Part shown: one piece after another, positions 1 to 4,718 of the stretch
Layout: every line of letters begins with the position of its first letter
How positions within the stretch are numbered: position 1 is the stretch's first letter
NCBI GenBank assembly: GCA_937952085.1
Contig: CALFYQ010000034.1
Coordinates: 1-7,921, forward strand
Direction: 5' to 3'
Source of the DNA: an uncultured Paracoccaceae bacterium
Lineage (GTDB): Bacteria; Pseudomonadota; Alphaproteobacteria; Rhodobacterales; Rhodobacteraceae
Length of the DNA: 7,921 bases
Notes under the pieces: model-generated
Database searches by the model: none
What the model was told of the DNA's origin: nothing
The model's input: only the letters and a program-made list of their open reading frames with translations
Program-made: the position numbers and the translations under genes

Positions 1-1
1 G

Positions 2-505
2 GGCATCGTCCTCCAGCCGAGCCGTCCGGCGCCCGCCCCGGCGACGGCGGCCGGCGCCGCTCCGCCGCCGCCGACCCTCACCCGCATCGAGGCGGCGCGC
101 GGCGCGGCCGACGAGGCGGGGGTGACGCGCTGGGTCTGGTCCGGCGCCGGCGGGGGCGACCCGAAGGCGCTCGACGCGACGAAGGACCCCGGCCTCTACC
201 TCGCCGAGATCTGGGCCGATCTCGAGAAGCAGGTGCGCGACACCGCCAGCGCCGCCGGCCCCGAGCGCCTCACCTACGGGTCGGCGCGGAAAGTTCTCAT
301 CAACCGCGGCGTGCTCGACGAGCCGCTCACCCGTCTCCTCGATGCGCTGCACGAAACGCGGAACGCCGCCGCCCATGCGGACGGGCTCCATCTCACCCGC
401 GCCGAGGCGGCGGAATGGGGCGGCGTCGCGCTCACGCTGTCGCAGCGGATCGACCAGCGGGCCCGCATGAAGGGCCTTCTCGCCGCGCCGCAGCCCCCTG
501 CCTGA
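2..505 (+). CDS. Hypothetical protein, 3' part; Pro/Ala linker plus C-terminal HEPN/DUF4145-like domain
   Basis: The frame is open from the left edge to a TGA at 503-505, so this is the last 167 residues of a longer protein; the GTG at 122 lies inside the open frame and is probably not the start. The first ~30 visible residues are a Pro/Ala-rich linker, suggesting another domain (perhaps a membrane anchor) upstream, which is inference. From about visible residue 50 the protein looks all-helical, and near residues 115-127 it carries the motif RNAAAH followed by ADG, i.e. an R-x4-H motif at R120-H125. This resembles HEPN-type helical domains and the DUF4145-like proteins, whose helix often ends in RN-x3-HG. 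Some HEPN proteins are RNases and others are only binding modules; nothing here decides between these. A gap of 237 bases separates it from the mod locus, so a functional link is unlikely. Family placement is tentative. Confidence 0.6.
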   Translation, partial: GIVLQPSRPAPAPATAAGAAPPPPTLTRIEAARGAADEAGVTRWVWSGAGGGDPKALDATKDPGLYLAEIWADLEKQVRDTASAAGPERLTYGSARKVLINRGVLDEPLTRLLDALHETRNAAAHADGLHLTRAEAAEWGGVALTLSQRIDQRARMKGLLAAPQPPA

Positions 506-742
506 GCGCCAGCCTCCACGAGACCGGCGGCGAACGGCGATCGCCCCCCCGGGCTTCTCGCCGCCGGGCTCGCCGCGTCCCTATCCGGCGCGATGAGGCC
601 GGCGGCGCCGCGGCGGGCCGTCGCGCGCTCGGCCGCGTCCGGGTCGCGTGGTTCTTCCGGCGGCGGGGGCGCGGCGGGCGCGGCCAGGGTGCGGCCGGGC
701 GCGCCGCTTGCGCCGGCCCGCCCGAGCGGGGAACATCGAGCC

Positions 743-1120
743 ATGAGCGCCGAAGACGCCCCCGCCCGCCTCCGCCTGCGCATCCTCTTCGGGGATGAAG
801 CGATGTTCGGCCCCGGCAAGGCCGACCTCCTCGACCGGATCCGGGAGACCGGCTCGATCTCCGCCGCCGGGCGGCGCATGGGCATGAGCTATAAGCGCGC
901 CTGGATGCTGGTGGAGGAGATGAACGCCATCTTCGTCGACCATCTGGTGGAAAGCGCCCGCGGCGGCGCCGGCGGCGGCGGCGCAAGGCTGACCGAGACG
1001 GGGGAGGACGTGCTTCGCCGCTACCGCGCCGTCGAGGCCGCCGCGGCGAAGGCCGGCGGCGACGACATCGCCGCGCTCGAGGCGCTGCTGCGGCCCACGG
1101 ATATGTCCGGGCGGACATAA
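743..1120 (+). CDS. modE: Short ModE-type molybdate-responsive transcriptional regulator (DNA-binding domain only)
   Basis: A protein of 125 residues matching the N-terminal winged-helix domain of ModE, the repressor of molybdate transport genes. Visible ModE hallmarks are GSISAAGRRMGMSYKRAW (residues 37-54, the helix-turn-helix; E. coli ModE has a similar GSIS...GISYKSAW), EEMN (58-61), and the glycine-rich wing GGAGGGGARLTETG (74-87), which parallels the GGKGGGGAVLT of E. coli ModE. The C-terminal pair of Mop (molbindin) domains that binds molybdate in full-length ModE (~260 residues) is absent; after residue 95 only an Ala-rich helix remains. The ATG at 743 is chosen because ModE homology begins at once and a purine stretch GGGGA lies at 728-732. 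The frame is open back to an ATG at 593, but that extension is low-complexity Arg/Ala/Pro/Gly. It lies directly upstream of modABC and its last codons form a palindrome (1101-1120), consistent with a local regulator. Confidence 0.86.
   Translation: MSAEDAPARLRLRILFGDEAMFGPGKADLLDRIRETGSISAAGRRMGMSYKRAWMLVEEMNAIFVDHLVESARGGAGGGGARLTETGEDVLRRYRAVEAAAAKAGGDDIAALEALLRPTDMSGRT
1101..1120. promoter_or_regulatory. Palindrome 1, candidate ModE operator (Mo-box-like)
   Basis: An inverted repeat with 8-base arms TATGTCCG (1102-1109) and CGGACATA (1112-1119) around a 2-base centre. It is unusually A/T-bearing for its GC-rich surroundings. It shares 15 of 20 positions with palindrome 2, 48 bases downstream, including the whole left arm ATATGTCC. 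It is embedded in the last codons and TAA stop of the regulator gene. The operator role is inferred from the repeat, the partner site and the ModE-like neighbour; an RNA hairpin is the alternative, but no T-run follows. Confidence 0.6.
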
Positions 1121-1122
1121 CC

Positions 1123-1150
1123 CTTGCGCGCCCTGGCCGCCGTGTATGAT
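1123..1150 (+). promoter_or_regulatory. Candidate sigma70-type promoter of modABC
   Basis: The hexamer TATGAT at 1145-1150 differs from the -10 consensus by one base and is rare in this GC-rich DNA. A weak -35 candidate lies at 1123-1129 (CTTGCGC), giving a spacer of 15-16 bases, slightly short. Transcription would begin near 1157, about 30 bases before the modA ATG. Palindrome 2 (1148-1169) overlaps the -10 and the start point, so a bound protein would block RNA polymerase. The -10 is convincing; the -35 is weak. Confidence 0.5.
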
Positions 1151-1169
1151 ATGTCCCGCGGAACATATC
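1148..1169. promoter_or_regulatory. Palindrome 2, candidate ModE operator overlapping the modA -10
   Basis: A 22-base inverted repeat in which 10 of 11 base pairs are complementary; the arms are GATATGT (1148-1154) and ACATATC (1163-1169), with CC-CGCG-GA in the middle. It has the same arm sequence and the same length as palindrome 1. It overlaps the last bases of the TATGAT -10 hexamer and ends 17 bases before the modA start codon. Known ModE sites are A/T-rich palindromes in front of modABC; this one has the position but not the exact E. coli sequence, so it may be a lineage-specific version. Confidence 0.65.
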
Positions 1170-1186
1170 GGCTCGGGAGCCCCTTG

Positions 1187-1942
1187 ATGCCCTTCCGCCG
1201 CGCCGCGCTCGCCGCGCTGATCGCGCTCGCGCCTGTGGCGGCGTGTGCCGGCGAGGTCATCGTCTTCGCCGCCGCCTCGCTGAAGACCGCGCTCGACGAA
1301 GTGGCGGCGGCCTGGGAGGCGGAGACCGGGAACGAGGTGACGATCTCCTATGCCGGCTCCAGCCAGCTCGCGAAGCAGATTCTCGCGGGCGCCCCGGCCG
1401 ACATCTTCCTCTCCGCCAATGTCGCGTGGATGGACGAGGTGGAGAAGGATGGGCTCGTGGCCGCCGGCCAGCGAGCCGACATCCTCGGCAACACGCTGGT
1501 GCTGATCGGCCATGGCGCCGCCCCGAAGGCGGAGATCGGGCCGGGCCTCGACCTCGCGGGCCTTCTCGGCGACGGCAAGCTGGCGATGGCGCTGGTCGAT
1601 TCCGTCCCGGCCGGGATCTACGGCAAGGCGGCGCTGACCGCGCTCGGGCTCTGGGAGGGGGTGGCCCCCTCCGTCGCGCAGGCGGACAATGTGCGCGCAG
1701 CCCTGGCACTCGTCGCCGCGGGCGAGGCGCCCTACGGGATCGTCTACGCGACCGACGCGGCGGCGGATGACGCCGTGAGCGTCGTCGGCGCCTTCCCGCC
1801 GGAAAGCTACCCTCCCATCGTCTACCCGGCGGCGCTGCTGGCGGGCGCGACGGACGAGGCCGACGCGGCGTTCTTCGCGGCGCTGAAGGGCGGCGCGGCG
1901 GCCGCGATCTTCGAGAAGCACGGCTTCTCGATCCTCGACTGA
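1187..1942 (+). CDS. modA: Molybdate ABC transporter, periplasmic substrate-binding protein ModA
   Basis: A 251-residue protein, the normal length for ModA, which binds molybdate (and usually tungstate) in the periplasm and delivers it to ModBC. An N-terminal signal peptide (residues 1-21) has RR followed by a hydrophobic stretch. The mature part begins EVIVFAAASLKTALDE (23-38), the usual first strand and oxyanion-binding loop with AAS at 29-31. SSQLAKQI and GAPADIFLSAN follow, then VPAGIYGKAAL in the second lobe and GIVYATDA near residue 185, all typical ModA motifs. The ATG at 1187 is chosen over the TTG at 1124 and the ATG at 1151 because GGGAG (1175-1179) lies 7 bases upstream, the signal peptide starts there, and the earlier starts fall within or upstream of the promoter/operator. 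The leader also contains VAAC (17-20), a possible lipobox, so lipoprotein processing cannot be excluded. First gene of modABC; modB begins 6 bases after its stop. Confidence 0.95.
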   Translation: MPFRRAALAALIALAPVAACAGEVIVFAAASLKTALDEVAAAWEAETGNEVTISYAGSSQLAKQILAGAPADIFLSANVAWMDEVEKDGLVAAGQRADILGNTLVLIGHGAAPKAEIGPGLDLAGLLGDGKLAMALVDSVPAGIYGKAALTALGLWEGVAPSVAQADNVRAALALVAAGEAPYGIVYATDAAADDAVSVVGAFPPESYPPIVYPAALLAGATDEADAAFFAALKGGAAAAIFEKHGFSILD

Positions 1943-1948
1943 GGGCGC

Positions 1949-2644
1949 ATGGCGGACTGGCTCGGCCCGGAGGAATGGCGCGCCGTCGCGCTCAGCCTCC
2001 GGGTCGCCCTCGTGGCGACGCTGGCGAGCCTCCCTTTCGGAATTCTCGCCGCCTACGCGCTGGCGCGCTGGCGCTTTCCCGGTCGGCAGGCGCTGAACGG
2101 GCTGGTGCATCTGCCGCTCATTCTTCCACCTGTCGTAACCGGTTATCTCCTTCTCCTCACTTTCGGCCGGAAGGGCTGGATCGGCGCGACGCTCGACGAA
2201 TGGTTCGGGATCGTCCTCGCCTTCCGCTGGACCGGCGCGGCCCTCGCGGCGGCGATCATGGCCTTTCCGCTGATGGTCCGCGCCATCCGCCTCTCGCTCG
2301 AAGCGGTTGATCCGAAACTGGAGGAAGCGGCCGCAACCCTCGGCGCCTCAAGGTTTTCCATCTTCGCCACGATCACCCTGCCGCTGATCCTGCCCGGCGT
2401 GGTGGCGGGGGCGATCCTCGCCTTCGCCAAGGCGCTCGGGGAGTTCGGCGCGACGATCACCTTCGTGTCCAACATCCCCGGCCAGACCCAGACGATCCCC
2501 TCGGCGATCTACGCCTTCCTGCAGGTGCCGGGCGGCGAGGCGCAGGCGGGGCGGCTCGTCCTCGTCTCGGTCGCGCTGGCGATGGCGGCGCTTCTCCTTT
2601 CGGAATGGGTGGCGCGGGCGGTGGCGCGGCGGGTCGGCGCATGA
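1949..2644 (+). CDS. modB: Molybdate ABC transporter permease ModB
   Basis: An inner-membrane permease of 231 residues, the usual ModB size. Hydrophobic segments lie at about 13-38, 52-72, 90-111, 140-165 and 198-222. The EAA loop, which docks on the ATPase, is EEAAATLGASRF at 125-136 followed by ITLPLILPG (142-150), matching the binding-protein-dependent permease signature. HLPLILPPVVTGYLLL (54-69) and KALGEFGATITFVSNIPGQ in the second half are characteristic of ModB rather than of related sulfate permeases. The ATG at 1949 follows the modA stop by 6 bases, with GAGGG (1941-1945) overlapping that stop as a close Shine-Dalgarno. Its own stop overlaps the modC start as ATGA, so the two are probably translationally coupled. 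Together with ModA and ModC it forms the complete molybdate importer. Confidence 0.95.
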   Translation: MADWLGPEEWRAVALSLRVALVATLASLPFGILAAYALARWRFPGRQALNGLVHLPLILPPVVTGYLLLLTFGRKGWIGATLDEWFGIVLAFRWTGAALAAAIMAFPLMVRAIRLSLEAVDPKLEEAAATLGASRFSIFATITLPLILPGVVAGAILAFAKALGEFGATITFVSNIPGQTQTIPSAIYAFLQVPGGEAQAGRLVLVSVALAMAALLLSEWVARAVARRVGA

Positions 2645-3729
2645 GCCTTTCGGTCCGCCTCGCCCACAGTTTCGCCGGGTTCGCGCTCGACCTCGCCTTC
2701 GAGGCGCCGGCCGGCGTCACCGCGCTCTTCGGCCGCTCGGGCTCCGGCAAGACGACCATCGTCAACGCCGTCGCCGGCCTCCTCCGCCCGAATGCCGGGC
2801 GGATCGAGGCCGAGGGCGTCACGCTCTTCGATTCCGAAACCGGCCTCTTCGTGCCGCCGCACCGGCGGCGGATCGGCTATGTCTTTCAGGAGGCGCGGCT
2901 CTTCCCGCACCTCTCGGTCCGGGCGAATCTCCTCTACGGGCGCCGCTTCGCGCCCCGTGGCGAGGCGGGGGCGGAATTCGCCCGCATTGTCGATCTTCTC
3001 GGCGTCGGCGCGCTCCTCTCCCGCCGTCCCGGCGGCCTTTCGGGCGGCGAGCGGAGCCGCGTCGCGCTCGGCCGGGCGATCCTTTCGAAGCCGCGCCTCC
3101 TCCTGATGGACGAGCCCCTCGCCGCGCTCGACGAGGCCCGGAAGGCCGAGATCATGCCCTATCTCGAACGGCTGCGGGACGAGATCCGCCTGCCGATCCT
3201 TTATGTCAGCCATTCCGCGGCCGAGATCGCGCGGCTTGCGACGACCGTTGTGATGATCGAGGGCGGCCGTGTGGCCGCCGCCGGGCCTGCGGTCGAGATG
3301 ATGGCGGACCCCGCCGCCGCCCCGGCCTTCGGCCTCCGCGAGGCCGGCGCGCTTCTCCCCGCGCGGGTCGAGGCGCAGGAGGCGGACGGGCTCACCCGCC
3401 TCGCCTCCCGCGCCGGGCCGCTCTGGCTGCCGCGGATCGAGGCGCCCCCGGGCGCGACGCTCCGCGTCCGCATCCTGGCGCAGGACGTGATGCTGGCGCT
3501 CGGCCGCCCCGAAGCCGTCTCGGCGCTCAACATCCTGCCGGCGAAGGTCGCCGAGATCCGCATCGGCGAGGGGCCGGGCGCGCTCGTCCGGCTCGACGCC
3601 GGGGGCGAGGCGCTTCTCGCCCGCGTCACCCGCCGCTCCGCCGCCGCGCTCGGGCTGGAGCCGGGGCGGGAGGTCTTCGCCGTCATCAAGGCGGTCTCGG
3701 TCGCGCCCGGCGCCGTGGGCGCGGGCTGA
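2641..3729 (+). CDS. modC: Molybdate ABC transporter ATP-binding protein ModC with C-terminal Mop/TOBE domain
   Basis: A 362-residue ATPase that powers molybdate import. ABC motifs are intact and in order: Walker A GRSGSGKT (31-38), Q-loop Q83 in VFQE, signature LSGGE (133-137), Walker B LLLMDEP (153-159), D-loop ALD (162-164) and H-loop H191 in YVSHS. After a linker with ALLPARVEAQEADGLTRL (237-254), the protein ends in a Mop-type domain starting SALNILPAKVAEI (294-306) and finishing VFAVIKAVSV (345-354). In ModC proteins this domain can bind oxyanion and, in some, inhibit transport when molybdate is plentiful. The ATG at 2641 overlaps the modB stop by 4 bases (ATGA); a GTG/ATG further upstream in the frame would overlap modB more and adds no ABC homology. 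It is the last mod gene. The 83-base gap after it shows no convincing terminator, so read-through to the next block is possible. Confidence 0.95.
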   Translation: MSLSVRLAHSFAGFALDLAFEAPAGVTALFGRSGSGKTTIVNAVAGLLRPNAGRIEAEGVTLFDSETGLFVPPHRRRIGYVFQEARLFPHLSVRANLLYGRRFAPRGEAGAEFARIVDLLGVGALLSRRPGGLSGGERSRVALGRAILSKPRLLLMDEPLAALDEARKAEIMPYLERLRDEIRLPILYVSHSAAEIARLATTVVMIEGGRVAAAGPAVEMMADPAAAPAFGLREAGALLPARVEAQEADGLTRLASRAGPLWLPRIEAPPGATLRVRILAQDVMLALGRPEAVSALNILPAKVAEIRIGEGPGALVRLDAGGEALLARVTRRSAAALGLEPGREVFAVIKAVSVAPGAVGAG

Positions 3730-3812
3730 AAGGTCGCATTCAGCATTTGCGCCCGCCGGAAATCGCCGCCACTCTCGCGAGGGCGAACATGAGGGGTCGG
3801 GAGTCGGCGGGC

Positions 3813-4718
3813 GTGCGCTACGGGTTCATCGGGCTCGGCCATCTCGGCGCCCCGCTGGCCGCGAGCCTGCGCGCGGCCGGGTTCGATCTCACCGTCCATG
3901 ACCGGGACGAGGCGCGCGCCGCGCCGCTCCTCGAAGCCGGCGCAGGCTGGGCCGAAAGCCCCGCCGCGCTCGCCGCCTCGGTCGACGCGGTCATCACCTG
4001 CCTGCCCTCGCCCGCCGCCTCGACCGCTGTGCTGACCGGCCCGAACGGCATTCTCGAAGGCGCGGCGCTCGGCCTCGCCTGGATCGAGATGAGCACGAAC
4101 GACGCCGACGAGGTGGCGAAGCTATCCGCCGCCGCCGCCGCGAAGGGCGTGCGGATGCTCGAATGCCCGGTGACCGGCGGCGTCCACAAGGCCGCGCTCG
4201 GCGAGATCACCGTCATCGTCGGCGGCGACGCGGAGCTTTTCGCCGCTCACCGCCCCGCGCTGGAGGCGATGGGCGGGGAGATCCACCATGTCGGCCCGCT
4301 CGGCCAGGCGGCGACGATCAAGGTCATCACCAACATGCTGGCCTTCATCCACCTTCTCGCCGCCGGCGAGGCGCTGATGCTGGCGAAGAAGGGCGGGCTC
4401 GACCTTGCTCAGGCCTTCAACGTGATCCGCGCCAGTTCCGGCAATTCCTTCGTCTTCGAGACGGAAGGGCAGCTCATCCTCAACGGCAGCTACGACATCG
4501 ATTTCACCATGGACCTCGCCTGCAAGGACCTCGGCTTCGCCATGGGGATCGGAAGGACGCATGGCGTGCCGCTCGACCTCGCGGCGCTGACGGCGCAGAC
4601 GTTCCTGCGCGGCCGCGCGACCTATGGCGGCGGCGCCAATTCGACCCAGATCGTGAAACTCCTCGAAGACGCGCTCGGAACGGACCTCCGCGCCCCCGGC
4701 TTTCCGGCGCATCTGTGA
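3813..4718 (+). CDS. NAD(P)-dependent oxidoreductase of the beta-hydroxyacid dehydrogenase (3-hydroxyisobutyrate dehydrogenase) family
   Basis: A 301-residue soluble enzyme expected to oxidise a hydroxyacid, or run the reverse, with NAD(P). The N-terminal Rossmann motif is FIGLGHLG (5-12); the second strand ends in VHDRD with acidic D30, which favours NAD over NADP. The substrate-binding signature is ECPVTGG (117-123), where most relatives have PVSGG. The catalytic lysine is K170 with N174 in IKVITNM, matching the family K-x3-N at about 171-175. The all-helical C-terminal half follows. The GTG at 3813 is chosen because it puts the Rossmann strand at residue 3 and the Lys at its usual position, with GGGAG (3799-3803) 9 bases upstream. 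An ATG at 3789 (8 residues longer, with GCGAGGG before it) is the main alternative; a TTG at 3747 is less likely. The stop overlaps the next gene as GTGA, suggesting a joint role with that flavoprotein. The substrate is unknown. Confidence 0.87.
   Translation: MRYGFIGLGHLGAPLAASLRAAGFDLTVHDRDEARAAPLLEAGAGWAESPAALAASVDAVITCLPSPAASTAVLTGPNGILEGAALGLAWIEMSTNDADEVAKLSAAAAAKGVRMLECPVTGGVHKAALGEITVIVGGDAELFAAHRPALEAMGGEIHHVGPLGQAATIKVITNMLAFIHLLAAGEALMLAKKGGLDLAQAFNVIRASSGNSFVFETEGQLILNGSYDIDFTMDLACKDLGFAMGIGRTHGVPLDLAALTAQTFLRGRATYGGGANSTQIVKLLEDALGTDLRAPGFPAHL

Noticed and set aside
549..575. Imperfect tandem copies of CCGGGCT(TCT)CGCCG
   Set aside because: Two short copies in GC-rich low-complexity DNA, with no sign of a functional repeat array.
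730..736. GGAACAT before modE as a third operator half-site for self-regulation
   Set aside because: It matches the right arm core of palindrome 2, but no opposite arm is present, so a 7-base match is too weak.
593..742. Possible 50-residue N-terminal extension of the ModE-like protein
   Set aside because: Low-complexity Arg/Ala/Pro/Gly sequence unlike any ModE; homology begins right after the ATG at 743.
1121..1186. Molybdenum-cofactor riboswitch before modA
   Set aside because: Only 66 bases lie between the genes and the likely leader is about 30 bases, too short for this riboswitch; protein operators explain the palindromes better.
581..2110. Long minus-strand open frame of 509 codons opposite modE and modA
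   Set aside because: Arg/Gly/His-rich translation with no family motifs, lying opposite two well-supported genes; typical artefact of GC-rich codon use.
3717..3756. Inverted repeat GCGGGC/GCCCGC around the modC stop as a terminator
   Set aside because: Loop of about 24 bases and no T-run after it; such matches arise by chance in this composition.
4163..4714. N-terminal extension of the flavoprotein frame back to 4163
   Set aside because: This part is an out-of-frame reading of the dehydrogenase gene (Arg/Pro/Gly-rich); the GTG at 4715 with the GTGA overlap and FAD motif is the better start.
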